64,000 bases of DNA. Origin: Glossina fuscipes (taxonomy: Eukaryota; Arthropoda; Insecta; Diptera; Glossinidae). Below are positions 1 to 14,580 of this stretch, piece after piece. The notes under the pieces are model-generated. The model saw nothing but the letters and a program-made list of their open reading frames with translations, was not told the origin of the DNA and made no database searches. The stretch's first letter is position 1, and every line of letters begins with the position of its first letter. Made by a program: the position numbers and the translations under genes. The stretch covers positions 33,088,795-33,152,794 of the forward strand of contig NW_023998414.1 of assembly GCF_014805625.2 (NCBI RefSeq). Reading direction: 5' to 3'.

Positions 1-836
1 ATGAATTTAATTCCTACGCTAACGCTTAGATTGCGCTACGTTAATTTTACGTAATATTATACGTTATTTATTTAGAAGGATTCGTGGAAATAGATTTTCA
101 TTCTGTAATCCATCTTTTGTTAATTTGCCGAATACCATAAGAAGCACGTGAAGTAATGAACCGAAATGACGAAATAAAGTGAAGCATAAAATAAACGGTT
201 CTATCCTTTTAGAATATTTAAAGGTGACCAAACTTTTCAAATTAGCATGAATTACGCAAGAATCTAAAACGAGGAGATGTACTTTGAGAAAAAAAAAAAA
301 AACATAATTCACTTGAAATGCTCTATGAACGCTTGAATCAATGCCGAAGAATTGCCGAAATTAAGGAGCTAACCATACAAGTTTTTAGAAAAAAATTTAA
401 TCAATTAAAAAGTTAAAACAATTTATTGAATAATAGAAGGCTCAATCAGCCGTATGCATCGCTCTGTGAACTTTTCAATGCGCCATTTAGAAGAGAATAA
501 CCATCTATTTAAGACTTAGCAACAACTCTTCTTCTTATAGTGAAAGAGTAAGATAGTTACGTCTCTCAGAGATTTTGTTGAATTACTTAGCGAACTCTCA
601 TTTAATAACAAAAAAGCAGAAAAATGCATATATATATATACATATATAGCTTAGCGAATGGTTGTGTTTTCGACCACCGTTTAGTCCGTTTAGTTAGCGG
701 TTTGGTGAAAGCGTTGCGAGAATGTTGAAACTCATCTGCAAAATAAGAAAAATTATGTAAAAACGTGTGAATTTTTAGAAAAAAAAAAAAAAAACGAAGA
801 AAAATTATAATAATAATAATAATAAGAGCTTTACAT

Positions 837-868
<32 letters not shown>

Positions 869-2878
869 GAAATCTAATGACAAAAGGCAAATGAAGTTAT
901 ATTTGCAGTTGTAGGAATTCGTTCGCTCGCTCGCTAAAACAAGTTGACATTTGCAATCGCTCACACAAAATTCGAAGACTTAATATAACCGTTCTATCAT
1001 GTGCAGACACATATAACATAAAAGGACACACTATCGTTTTACCTTTTTAAAGAGCGATTTATTATATTATACAAGTTTAGACGCTTATATCTATTGATAT
1101 ACAATTAATATTGATATGCTGGAAACAAATATAAAATAGCTCAATATATAGAACTCAAGGAATATATACGAATGGAATTATACGCATATGTGGTTAAGCC
1201 GATAAAAGAGAACAAGTAAGGAGTGCAAAATGTAACGCGTAACAGTTAAGGTCGTCTCTTAAATACACTTCACATCACATTGTAAATAAATGCTAAACAG
1301 ATGTTTCTTTTAAAAGCAAAAAAGATGAAAAATTTAATTTTTATTTTAATCGCACTCAAGCAAAAACTATATAAAATGAAATTGCTTAGCAATTGAAGAA
1401 ACATCGAACGAACCCAGCAAACGTATTCCATGACCAGTAAATGAACAACTTCATTCACATTTATCCTTGAAGCGAAGGTTATAAGCGAGTTTATACAATT
1501 CTTGGGAATAACCACAAGAGAGATGAATAAGGCGACGAAGAGAGAATGAAAAATAACTGCTATATAAAAATAAAAATGCGTGCAGTAAACAAATATAAGG
1601 AAACCGACAATAAATAAAGTACTACGCGGCATTAAACCTAGAAAACAATAACAAATGATTCCGTTGAAAGGAAAAACCAATAAAACATTTGTAGACAAAG
1701 TAAAATTTGTGTCACTTTGTGCAAGGCTTTTGCTTAAAACATACGTATATTGATCGGCCCGTATATAATCAGCTGTGCGTTAAATGCGGTGTCAATCGGT
1801 CGCTTACATACAATTCTTTAATTTGCGTTTACGTGGCTCATTCTTTAATCACCGTGCACCGGCCGACAGTTGAATACGTTCCCAAATTAATGATTTAACT
1901 AAAAACGTTAAAAGTAAAATATGTTCGGCTGCGAAGGCGTCAATTTCTCACACCCCACATGCACATGTATACAAATATATAAAAAGTATACGACAAATGG
2001 CGAAAAATAAATAAATTAATAAAAAAAAAAAATGAAAAATAAAAAAAAATAAGAGCAACGAGAAAGTTTAGCCATCTGTGACTTTACAAAATGTGTATCA
2101 CATGAATAAATTCTCCTCTAGTCATCAAAATACCCATAAAGCTGAAATCAAATTAAATATTTCGGCCAGAAGGCAGCTGCACATTTCGACTCAACTTACC
2201 AGTGGTAATTAATTCATTTATCTATAAGCAAAAAAAAAAAAGAAGAATTATGCTTGGAAAATTATTGCAAAAATTTAAAAATTAGAAATAACTGTGCATT
2301 CACTTTGAGAAGAATTACTTTCGAAATGTAAAAAGTGTGTAAAAAAGCCTATCATCGCTATTCGTTATCTAGATAGGTAGGATATATCTTTCACACACAT
2401 GTTCTGAATTGCAGAATTTATATTTGAAAATCGTGGCGTATGAGTTACGTTTTCTCTCTCTCTTTTTTTTTTTGCTTTGAAATTTTGTACACACATTTTA
2501 CTAATACAGTAGGTGGCAAAAGAAAATGAACAGTTGCACCTAGAAGGACGTGGAATGCATTGAAAATGCATCAAATTCAAAAATTTCAAATTTTGAAAAA
2601 GCTTTCCACTTATAGAGGCAAATGCATTTTTTGCTTATCGCTATGACTGAAGAATTTAATAAGGTAAAGAACCGGTTACGATATTGGCCTTTGCGAGACA
2701 AAGTAGGTTGTGCGAACTCTACCTAAAGTGGTAAAGAGAAAGTGTTTGCTAAATTATTAAATATTCAAAGAAAGTCGAGGTAAAAGCGTATTTCGCACAC
2801 AAAATATGAAATTTTGGCTCGTAACTATTATAGCGAACTTTTAAATTTTTATATCATTCACCAAAGTCTCAAGCGTGC
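1..2878. other. Non-coding, A/T-rich, nothing recognised
   Basis: It contains poly(A) and (TAA)n tracts (about 780-870, 2020-2050) and short chance frames. The 142-codon reverse frame at 1270-1698 is hydrophobic and Phe/Ile-rich, as expected from A/T-rich DNA, and has no recognisable domain. Confidence 0.6.
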
Positions 2879-3405
2879 GAAGTTATATTTAAATATAACT
2901 AGCAAAGACACAAACTAAAATTTTTTACAGACTTTTTAAGTTTTGCCCCGAGAATTTTTTTAATGGAACTTTGAAAATTTCCATAGGCTAACATATAAGC
3001 AAACTTTAAAAGACTACTGTGGCGGAACCATGCCTTTTGAAAAAATCAAATTTAATATAACCTGGACACCGTTGGAAAGGCTATTAATAGAGAATTCACT
3101 CTGTACTAGTTTAATTTTTTCAAGGGACATGATTTGGCCACAGTAGCTCCGCAAATTTTCGCTTTATCAACCTCATTGATGGCATACTGTAAAAAAGTTT
3201 TGGTTTCGAATATTAGTTAATTTACATAAAGTCATCTTTTGTTTATAATAATTTGCAAAAAAATTCTCGAAAAATTCTATTTTACTTGCATTTTGAGTTA
3301 AATCCCTCCGAGACTTCGTTTAACAGAATTCCGTTAACGGCTTTACAGAGCTCTGCAAAAAAATTTTAGTTTGTGTCTTTGCTAGATATATTTAAATATA
3401 ACTTC
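2879..3405. mobile_element. MITE with about 47-bp terminal inverted repeats (family copy 1)
   Basis: The left end, 2879-2925, and the reverse complement of the right end, 3359-3405, are nearly identical. Both start GAAGTTATATTTAAATATA and continue through CTAGCAAAGACACAAACTA. The left end contains a perfect 18-bp palindrome (2882-2899). The interior has no coding frame. No clear target-site duplication is seen at the edges, and weak similarity continues about 15 bases outwards, so the true tips may be slightly further out. It shares end motifs with the elements at 4829-5539 and 23596-24086. Confidence 0.75.
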
Positions 3406-4449
3406 ATACCCTTCAAAGTCACTAGATTTCGATTCAACCGAACATTTCCAAGGATATCTTGGTATAGAAATAAAACAAAAATTATTTTTAGGTTATGCTA
3501 TATTAATGTACCTGACATGTATGTTATTTGTTTCTTGCATTTCTTTTCAATTCATAAAAAATATTATTGACGCCTATCGAGAAACTTCCAAATTTGGCTT
3601 TGCAGATTTTCAAATTCAAAAAAAATTATATTTCGAATCTGTTGTTCACGTGGATGTGAGTAGCAAACTTTTGAAAAACTTGAACCCGAAAACATTTCAC
3701 AAAAGTGAATTTCATGATAATTGCCTTCTTGAGGTACGAATAGGAAAAAAATGTATGATTAGTTTTAGGAAAGCGCTCCTCACAAAAATGTTAGCGCTTT
3801 TTTTTTTTTTGTTGTACACCTTCTTCGATTATTGCGTAGTCCTGCTAGGTTGCATTTGCTGTCAATAATATTTTTACAATGTGATTTGGATAATTGAAAA
3901 GTAACGCTGCCCACTTTCGATACTGATTGCTTGAGGAACAACTTATAAGTTGTTAGCAGAAATTAAAAGGTATTAAAGAACTTAAAACAATGATATGAAA
4001 AATCATAAAAATTCTTGCTTTCTTTGTTTTTTTTTTTTTTTTAATTAGGATTTTTTAATGAGGATCTGGTCATGTAATGATGAGCGTTTTCAGTAAAGAA
4101 TGTTTGATCTAAGCCCAAAAATTCTTATATTTATGCTCAAAGAATACTCGGAATACCTTATAATGGTCCCCTAATACCGACCTATACATTATTGATTATA
4201 AATTCAGTCCACCTATTCACTGTTCAAGAGACAGAATGTCGCCAAAAATTATGATATTAAGTTAAAAATCGGTCCATGTACTCCGTAAGATGCTTGTAAT
4301 GACTGAAGGAAAAATACAAATTTTAAGACATTTTTTAAAGATCTTTCGCAAATACAGATTTAAAACTTCCCAGGAATATATAGCATGAGTTACAGAAAAA
4401 TAAAAAATAGGCCAATTTTTATAGATTCACTCAAATAACAAGTGTTCAG

Positions 4450-4452
<3 letters not shown>

Positions 4453-4502
<50 letters not shown>
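4453..4502. repeat. (GA)n microsatellite
   Basis: About 24 GA units, nearly perfect. The overlapping reverse Ser/Leu frame is a translation of the repeat, not a gene. Confidence 0.95.
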
Positions 4503-4505
<3 letters not shown>

Positions 4506-4828
4506 ATTAAAGCGAGTATAGATTTCTTAGTAATATTCGTAAAGCAAGGACTTATGCATCGGTAATCTCTGTAGCATCTGTCTGCTTTCTTCAGATGGCA
4601 GGAAATACAATACAACAATAATGTTCGAAAAGGTGATTAAGTGCACATTTGAAAATACTTAAAAGAAAATCAGTTTTGAAAAATATTACAAAATGGCAAC
4701 GCCACAGCCATTCTCGTCAGGCATCTTTAATTTAAGAGGCTCTACGGCAAGCAGTACAAGCCCTCTAAATTTGGAAATAGAAAAAAAACCAATTAATCTA
4801 CCGGCCTAACGGTACTTAATCATCTGAA

Positions 4829-5539
4829 AAAGTAAATTCGAATTTAACTAACGACAACAGATTTACCAAATACCTTAAGTTAAGTAGTTAGGATCAAGAG
4901 AAGATTGGATCTGAAAGTCTACTCCATCCAAATTATGGAATGTAACATGTTTCTGTCGACATGTCGTCGAATCTATATGAAAATATTATTATTATTATTA
5001 TTATAATAAATTTGGCCAGATAATCAATTCTAAGATAAAAGTCTTAAAGCACCAGCATCTAAGGCTTTCGGCTTTATTAAAAACTCTACCACACTTGAGA
5101 TTTGAATCCACGACCATTGAGAGTTGCTAGTCGAGACTCTTGCCTACTCGGCTACTCAGGCGGATATATATGAATATGAAAATATCTTTCGAAGGAGCTA
5201 AAGAAATTCATACTTATTTTTCAAAACAATTTTTCATATCGAAATTCACGCAATATAGATGAATATTGGCGATGGTTTTCACGGTGACCGCGCTAGAGTC
5301 TCAAATTGAACTCTCTTTCCACAGCCGGCTTATGTTCACGTCTCAAGTTTGTAAGAAATTTTGAAAATAACTTTTGAAAAGAAAATTTTGCACTTTTGTA
5401 GTTCGCTCGGATCGGGTAGGCTTCCAAATCGAACATTATCTTGATTCTAATTACTTAATGGCTCCCTTGTAGCCTTTACAACGCATTGTAAAAAGTAGTT
5501 GATAAATGCCTTTGCTAATTGAATTCGAATTTATCTTGA
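4829..5539. mobile_element. MITE of the same family (copy 2), split by a SINE
   Basis: The left end near 4830 reads AAGTAAATTCGAATTT. The right end, reverse-complemented from 5539, reads AAGATAAATTCGAATT then TTAGCAAAGGCA. This matches the diverged ends of copy 3. The element is about 711 bp; subtracting the roughly 185-bp SINE inside leaves about 525 bp, the same as copies 1 and 3. Confidence 0.55.
4981..5165 (-). mobile_element. tRNA-derived SINE (reverse copy)
   Basis: Read on the reverse strand, an A-box-like TAGCCGAGTAGG (5154-5143) is followed about 33 bases on by a B-box-like GGATTCAAATCTC (5109-5097). The unit ends in a (TAA)n tract (5009-4985). This is the plan of a SINE with a Leu/Ser-type tRNA head. 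Its head is clearly related to the forward copy near 16.5 kb. It sits inside a MITE. Confidence 0.65.
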
Positions 5540-8500
5540 CACACTGTTTAAAAAAGTATTAATTTTTTTTTACAGTTAGCAAGTATTTTTAATTAAGACG
5601 TTCAATTATTGACCCAAAGAAAGTGTCAATTTTTTGTTAATAAATAATGTTTAAATTAAATAATCGAAACTTCCCTTCACACTTCCCTCTAATATCTAGA
5701 TATTCTTTTAAACATTTTATCAGAAATTCGAACGAAAAAAAATGAAAGTTTTTCAAGTATTATGATGCTTTTTAAGGTTTCAAGTTCCCCGTACATTCCG
5801 ATAAAGTCATGTTCGAAAAATCCAATGACTATTTAGATAATTTAAAATTTTGCCACACTCACAACTGTCTTTTGATCCCTTGATCAATAAAGCCAATAAA
5901 CGAAAAATGAATTTCTAATAAGTTTATAGAATCGATTTAATCGTCTATCCATCGTGAAGGAAATCCCGAATTAAAAATTGAAAATATTGAAAATAGACTT
6001 GGAAAAAAAGCCAGGTTTCCTTCCTACGCATTAATAGGTTGAGAAATCGGCTAAATCGGTACAATCGGATATTTAAAAATCTCATCCCTAGGAATGCTTG
6101 AATAACCGTATCATTCTATCATAATTGCTAATTACAGATAATAGCACACCATGTTCATACTTATGTAGGGTATTATGGCCAGAGTGCTTATATTAATTAA
6201 GTTTATTTGCAGAGTTTGCATTCTACGGTGTATGTGTATGTTTATTTATATATGTACCTAGTCAGGTTCATAAATTGAAACTCGATCGTAAAATATTTTT
6301 CCAGTTTGTATAGAATAAAAATGTTAACACAAATGTTTGCTTATTATAATCTATTTCACATATATTTAAGAGATATCTTTAAAGCTTTCCGCATATTTGT
6401 TTTCGAAAGCGTTGGCTAATTATTCTTTGTTTATGTCAAATTCAGTCTTGCTTCCCATGAGATGAATCTTAGATACCTGTCATCGGATAAGGAGTTTTTA
6501 TAAATTCCAGTTCAGTACGCTCCCCTAATAACTCGATTAGGACCATAATTGATTAAAGCTTTATGTGTACTTCGGAAATCTGAAACACACTACGGCCATT
6601 ACGAATTTGAATATTTTAATCGTTCAATCGCGCAAAATATAAAGCAACTTAAGCAGAGTAACGAATTGCAATGAAGGCAATGATCTTGAATCACTGGACT
6701 TTGATATGCATAGATATAGGGTTGACGTTACCAAAAGGATGTGAAACTTAATACATCTCATTTGTTCTTGGTATGTGATAAAGTGAAAAGAAAAAACGAA
6801 ACGAAACTAAACTAAACTAAACTAAACTAAAAACTCAACTAAATAAAATCCTTTCTTGTATTAATGAAAATGTAGAGAAACGACCTTAACCATTATAAAT
6901 GCAATAAAAAAACAACTAGAAAAAGTGTTGAAAAATGTGTAGAGAAATCCTTCGTGAGGTTTTGCTACATACAAAAAATGAATATTTTTTTTTTTTTGTA
7001 CTTTGACTAACCGAAAGGTAGAAATATTGTGCAAATATGTATAAATATCACCTGTACATATATAGCACATATAAACAAATACACAAGAGACTTATACTTT
7101 CCGATAAACATTTTCACTTTCGTTTTGACAAGTACCCTTTATTCTCTCATATATATGGTTATATATGATAGACACTTAGAAATACTTACACACTTGTACA
7201 AATACACTATCTTTAACGGTATTGTTCTGTTACTTTATAGAAGTAGTATCGCTTGCCACAATAATTGCATGCATGGATTCTCTTACCCCTTTTTTTTGAA
7301 ACGTAAATGTTGTGCAAATTAGGAGATGGGAGGCTAACAAATTTAATATAAAGTAATTTTGATTAACATACGCTACTTGCGTGCATATCATCATCATCAT
7401 CAGCATTGTTACAATACGTATACAAAACATATGAGTATGGCCTTAACAGTTAATTTTGTCTTCCGCGTTTCAAGTTTTTTTTTTTTTTTAACCAAATTTT
7501 TATTATTAATATATATTAAGGTCATGAGTCAGTTGTCCCATTTGCATTCATTAGCAAACTTTATTAATTTTTGACAGCAATAATAACAACAATAACAATA
7601 ACTAAATTAAATAAGAATATACTGCATGCATAAATGTGCATCTTTATGCATTTCTATACTCGAATAATGGCAGAAAGTTTATGAATTTTTTTTTTTTTTT
7701 TTTTTTGTTGAAATATCTGAACAAAAAGCAAATATGTTTAGCTGAAATTACATTTTGAATGTTAATAAGTAATTGAATTACTAAATGGATGAAAGATATC
7801 TAACAACAGATCAATCAATATTCTTTATAGCTTTTTAAAACTGATTAGAATTTCAGGTAATTTTTTCAATTAATGAACTGAATGAAACGAGTTGTTATAC
7901 CTTCTTACAGCACTTGTGGTACAAGCGTATATTAAATTTGTGCCAATGTACGCAACGCTTAGAAGGCCTTGAGATAGACATGATTGATTATCATGTTGAT
8001 CGATTCAGAGTCGCTTTCAGCATCGATGTAAGCTTGTCTGTCCGTCTGTCCGTTTTGTTATTTTGTGTTTAGCCTACAAGTCGAACTAAGGAGGAACGCT
8101 ATTGAAAATGCTTCGGATCGGTTCACTTCCCCATAACAGCAACATTGAAAAAACGGGCAACTACTGGTTTTATAGAAAGATTAATGCTTAAGTTTTTGTA
8201 CAAACCCGGTTTTCATATCCATCATCGAACGATGGAGATATACTTGTTGTGCCAAAACATATACACCGTACGGAAAACAGGCTTCATAGACTCTATACAA
8301 GTTTTGAATCATTTTACACAGGCCCATCCCTCCGTCTCTCTATCGGTCCATTATTGGAATCTGGTTGTAAAAATAAAAATACCGGCTTCACATTTATCGT
8401 TTGAAATTCTTGCATGAGAATGGACCAATTCAATCTAGGGACACTCCGACGATATAATGTAAAGCAAGAATATCTTTGTTTTCAAAAGCAAAAGAAAATA

Positions 8501-9341
8501 ACGGTTTTGGAAATATTTCTATTTTTCAGATGATACCTGAGGTGGTTTTGGCTCGTGCTCAAGCCGGTTGGTTAACAAAACATAGGTCGCTTCTCCTGCG
8601 CTGATAAATTTAATAAATTTTTTCGGTGTTCATTGTGTGATACCAATCTGTTAATAGGGCTCCTTGATGCGCTACCGAAAAGTTTCGGACCTTAGTTTAA
8701 ATTTAATGAAAAATCACCAGGGCTATGACAGAAACACACGTTGATTCTTTTTCTTACGACTATAGGCCGATAACGATGTCCGAACACGCCCCTTATTATA
8801 TTATAATGTATGTATGTATGTATTTACGTACATATGTGTGTATGCATTTTTATATTCGTTTCGATAAGTTATATAATCAATTGGGGTTTATATCATTATA
8901 GTGGTGCTAGAGTAGGATTTTTCAACAAGACAAGAGACATCATCAAGGAGAAATCATTCGCGCAATAGAGCCAATGTTTCCATTTAGTTTTATAGTACAT
9001 GATGCCGTCCTCATGGATGTAGACGCATTTTCAATTTCACTTGTAACCGTGAACGCATCTATCCATGCATTGTAACCGTGAAATCGGTAGCATTTTCAAA
9101 AAAATGCCATCAAATTAGTGGAAATTTTCATCAATTTCTCTTTGGTTATCAAAGTTCTAGTTGTTGCAAATTTCACCGGCTTAGGTATTCGGGTCGATAA
9201 AAGTAAGCCTCATTATAAAAAAAAAAATAAATAAATAAAAAAAAAAAAACATAATTCTCTTCAAACATTTGCACGGCTGTCGTCGGGCTATTCAATCAGC
9301 GAATGTTATGACGGAAATTATCTGGAATTGTTGAAAGATCC

Positions 9342-9382
<41 letters not shown>

Positions 9383-9487
9383 TCTCTAGGCTTAGAGATC
9401 CCTTGGCGCGGGATTAAGTCCATCAAGTTGATATGATGTAATGAAAATAAAAAAAAAAAAATAAAAATAAAAAACCTTTTTTTTTAG
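5540..9487. other. Upstream flank of inaE; no coding exon seen
   Basis: Apart from the DINE-like element (7897-8440), it has poly-T/A runs, a TCATCATCATCATC tract near 7388, TGTATG repeats near 8807-8825 and (TA)n at 9342-9372. Non-coding 5' exons of inaE should lie here or further upstream, but I cannot place them. Confidence 0.5.
7897..8440 (+). mobile_element. DINE-1/INE-1-like (Helentron-type) repeat
   Basis: It begins TATACCTTCTTACAG, continues with CACTTGTGGTACAAG (a short hairpin), then AACGCTTAGAAGG and the diagnostic GTCTGTCCGTCTGTCCG tract at about 8035-8053, followed by a body shared with the other copies. This matches the pattern I know from fly DINE-1/INE-1 elements. The 3' limit is approximate. 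Confidence 0.6.
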
Positions 9488-12400
9488 ATGCCTGGATTGG
9501 TTGTTTTTAGACGAAGATGGTCTGTGGGCTCTGATGATCTTGTGGTGCCCGGTGCAATACTTTTAATAATACATTTAATATGGTAAGAAAAGTGCTTAAA
9601 ACTTAATCGACAATAAACACAATAAATCGTTTATTGCATTTATAAATTTTTTCATTTCTAATAGTTTAATGATTGTAGTGGTTTCGTTGAGCATTTTAGA
9701 CTATGATACAAGCCTTTTAGACGTAAAATTGCTATTTTATCATCAAATCGGTTATCTGATGATATTGTGTCGTAAGTGCCTTAAATTTGCCAATAGATTA
9801 TCGATAATGTGATTTGCTGTTGTCTCCTTAATTTTTCCAGTTTCAATAAGTATAGAAATAGGTATTTGCGTGATATCAATGCGTGGCAGTATTTTGGATT
9901 CAGAAATACGGAATCCTATTAACATTTGGATTTACATAAAAACCCGTAAGTTTCATTACATATGAACAAACAAACAAACAAACAAACAGAAACATATATT
10001 TATAAAATTACATATAATTTAATTATTTTTAATGTTGTTTCGTTTCGTCATTTTTAGTTATTTTATTCATCGACGTGGTGTGGCTTATTTTAGGTACAAT
10101 ATGGATAGCAAATTTTTATGAAGAATCCTTTAAAGATAAATCAAAGAAAATATTTGTTGGTGAGTTTATTTTATTTTTTTATATTCAAAAATTTGATGAC
10201 TAATTATTAATCGATAAAAGTATTGAAAATTGATAAAATAAAAATTCTAGGCATTGTGATATCGAATTGGGCGTTAGTATTAGTGACATTTATAACCGTA
10301 TGGTGTACATTCGATGCTGCGGGACGTTCTTGGGTGAAAATGAAGAAATACCAAAGATCAATGCGTGAAACGGAATCGCGTTTGAATTACAAGCGCAGCA
10401 ATAGCGTAAATCGAAATTGGCGCCAAAGGTATGCTATGAATAAACTCAGTTTTTTTCGTTTTGTTTACCATGCGCTACTAATGGTGCAGCGTATACTATG
10501 TTTTCGCGATTATATGTTCACACCCAGAACGGCTTAACATAAATGCATCTCTCTAAACTAATCATTTGTTAAATCGAACTAAATATGCCTGACAATCTGT
10601 CCATCCGTCTGATGTCTGATGTCTGTTCATGCAATTTTGTCATCAATGTTACAGGCCATCATATTTGAATTAATTGGATGATATTTGAAATATTGACGCG
10701 TTTCGGCTCAAGGATATAAATCGTAAAAATTTTCGACAACTACTCGATATAGTTCCTGATTTTCGACTTTGAACCATCACCATTCAAAACCTTAATATAA
10801 AACTTAACTGATTCAAATTTGAATCAGTTAGGGGGTTTAATTTTATTGGAATCCATTTCTTATGAATATTAAGCTCGTTGGCAAAAAAAAATTTAATTAT
10901 TTTCTATTTTATGATGAAAATTGGTCCATGATAACAATTTGACATGAAAATTACTCTGAGGAAATCAATTTTTTAAATCTTATTATATATAGTGCTTATC
11001 AGGAAAAGAAAGAAAGTCCTTATATGGCTACAAAGTCTAATTTGTAAATTTTTTTATGATGAAAACAGATAAGAAATAATAATATCTTTAACAAGTAAGT
11101 TTATGTTGCTACATATTGTTGATCAAGTCAGTTGACATTTTGAGCAACGTCCAATAGGATCGGGCTTCCACGCAAAAATGCATTTTTACAAGACACACAT
11201 ATATATTAATTTTTCTTTGTTATCAATGAAAAATGAATGAATAACAACTATATTAGGCGAAGTAGTGTCGAGTGTGTAATGCTCGAGCTTTTCCTTGTTT
11301 TCATAAATGTAAAAAAAGATAGCAAATAATGACTAATTATCGAAGTAGGGAAATTTAAATTTCAAAGACTCTTAGGAAAAGTAAAAGTTGTAAAAGAAGT
11401 AGAAGAAGAAGAAGAAGATTAAGGGAAACGTATTAAAATTGCAAAGTTGTACGATCCAAATCATGTTTACATCGACATCTTACATACATTTGCATTAGAG
11501 CTTAGACCAATATCTATAGAGTAGACGGTAATGTATACCAAACAACGCGATGAAATTTTCGTATTTTTAATGATCGGAGACCTATTCGCTAATCTCTGGT
11601 GTTTGCAAAACTAATATATCACCTGAGATAGCGAATAAAAAAAATTGCTTGAATAATTTTTGATCTAGAAATAATACCTTGTAATGGATGATAACCTTTT
11701 TCAGTACCACAAAGAAAGTTATTCTTAATATATTATAAGGAAAAGTTCGAGAAAATCGTCAATTTTTTAAATATTTTTGTAGAAAAGTAATGCGAGCATA
11801 CCAAGATAGCTGGGATCATCGGTGTCGTTTGCTCTTCTGCTGTATAGGATCCACAGAGCGCAGTCGTAATTCGTTTACCGACATTGCTCGATTATTGAGT
11901 GATTTTTTTCGTGAATTAGACGTTGTTCCCTCCGATGTGGTGGCCGGCTTAGTATTATTACGGAAATTTCAACGTTTAGAACGTGAAGCTATCGTACGTC
12001 AAGTAAGAAAACACAATCAACTACAAAATCTGACCAACTTGGCAATGACGTTTCTTTTTTTTTTTTTTTTTGTTTGCATATTTCCTATTATAGCGAAAGA
12101 ACGGCACGTATGAGTTTTTAAGTGGTGTACCCATCACTGAACATACTCAATTTTTAGCATTGAACGATCCCAAAAGTTATGATTTCTTTCAAACTGTTAT
12201 CCATTATATGTATTTTGCGCAAGGTGCTTACGGCTGGCCCATGTACCTTATGATAAATCGCTCAAGAATGTACCATTTGCTGCCTGAATTAAGGTAACGC
12301 AAATCTATTGTTGCTTATTGCTCAAAATAAATCGGCTATCTTTTGTTTTCAGATCGTTTGGTTGTTGTAAGAGCCATAGCGATGAAATTGAAGTCATCCA

Positions 12401-14544
12401 AGACAACTGTTGCTATTGCAATTATGCTGCTTTAAAGAAGACCCTACAAGTAGGCGATGTGGAAATTCTTTATGTTACATATCATGTGGATGTGGGTGAA
12501 ACACCATTTTTTGTAGCTATCGACTATTCGCAAAAGAAAATTGTTGTTAGTATACGCGGCACACTTAGCATGAAAGACATATTGACTGATTTGAATGCCG
12601 AAAGCGAAGTGTTGCCATTAGATCCGCCACGTGAAGATTGGCTTGGGCATAAAGGAATGGTACAAGCAGCGATTTATATACGTAATAAATTGCGTGAAGA
12701 GAATCTTGTAGAGAAAGCCCTCAATAGAAATCCCGATCGTAATACGCATACATTCACTTTAGTTCTGGTCGGACATTCGTTGGGCGCCGGTACAGCGTCA
12801 ATTTTGGCAGTACTCATGAAACCTGATTATCCATCCTTACAGTGCTTTAGTTATTCTCCACCAGGTGGCCTCTTAAGGTACTTATAACGTATATGTAATG
12901 TAATCATTGATTATCATTAGGATTGAATGAATGTATGAATTTCTCTTATTTGACTAGATAGGAAAAATGTTTAAAAGAGACCTTGAGTCTTGTATTATAT
13001 TTATGTTATCATAAAAATCCAATCTTATCCCTGAACAAGGAAAAACACTACTATACTGTTCGCCATGAACCATGTTTTAATACCTTACACCACCCGACAA
13101 TTATTCATCTAACGATTTTTTAAAATAAGTTCTACTATAGGAAATGATCGAAAAATTGATCCGATCCGAAGCATTTTCAATAGCGTTAATCTCTCGTTCG
13201 GCCAAAACACGTCAGTCAACGAAGTTTCATAAAAATGTTTAAAAAATTGCGGCCGATAGGTTAAATACAAGAAAACAAGATGGATAGACGGATATACAAG
13301 TTAAGATCGATTCGAAGAATAGTCTAATGAGAAATGAATTTATCTGAAATTCTTTTATTGGTAATCACCTCGCAAAGTATATTCAACAGATTCCTTGTTT
13401 AATTTTGGATTTTTCCAGGTCCGATTAAAAGAAAACAAGTAAGAAAATTATAGTCGATTATGAACGAATCTTCGATACATCTATTACCGTCGTCTTAGAA
13501 AGGAGAAGAACAGTTAAATTGTCATACTTTATAACGTTGGGTGTGCGTGGCTGATTTTTTTTTTTTTTTTTTTTAATGTCAGACTAAGAGTCGAAATTTA
13601 TATGATTCATGTATTGTAGTTTACGAGTAGCAAGCAAAAAACACGCTGAACACCTGTGGTTCATAGTCATTCTTAAAATAAAGCTATAGGCTTTGTAGAC
13701 GTGTTCTATGAAAAGTTTAGGTCATTTTTATATTCTTTTGCAAGCTTGTAGGCGAACGAAAGAATTTTTTGCCAATGATACTACATAGCTGGGCAGACGG
13801 ACCGATGGACAGATGAAGGAGTGGGCCGATTTAAGTGCATTTCGTATTTGAAATTGACCGAGAATTTATATATTTTGTGGGATTTTTGAGGCTTGCATCT
13901 GCCCATTGCAAAGATTTTGAAACAAATATGAAACCTTGGCACACTACAAAATTGAGTAAGCTTGACTGATTTTTCCGTTTTTGTGCAGGTACTACTACAG
14001 GCATTGTCTCCAGTTTGTACAGTAAAGCAAATTTTTAGCCGTTTTGAAAAACAGAGCTATACCCATTTAACGCAGTACTGTGGACGTATCCATCAAGCGA
14101 TTTAACTCATTTTCAATTTGGCTGAACTTCCAATGTGTCCACCAAATTTGAAGTCGACAGCTTAATTTATGTGGCCAAGAGAATACTTGCAAGAGATATT
14201 AGACCGACGGGCAGACCGATATGACTAATTCGATTCAAAATTTGATGCTAATCCAGAACATATATGTTGGGTCTCTGAAGCTTCCTTCTGGGCATTGCGA
14301 ACGTATTGACAAACTATGAATGTACCCCTCTATCCTTTGGTGATGGGTACAAAAGTTATTTGTATGAAATATGTGTTTGCGTTTAATGAAAATTTTTATT
14401 CAATTTTTTTTTATATTTTTTAAATTTGTGTCATTGTCTGATTTAAATGTTTAATGTTTGTAGAGATCTGCCCGATATTTAATATTCTGAATATTCGACT
14501 TATTATAAGATTTTAGTTATTTTTCAGGGATGTCTGCTTCGAGA

Positions 14545-14580
<36 letters not shown>

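Noticed and set aside
3506..3868. 120-codon forward frame
   Set aside because: TTG-started or internal, Phe/Leu/Lys-rich, beside a MITE, and ends in a poly-T translation; consistent with chance in A/T-rich DNA.
8145..8417. 90-codon frame inside the DINE-like repeat
   Set aside because: Lies in a non-coding transposon body and is not initiated by ATG.
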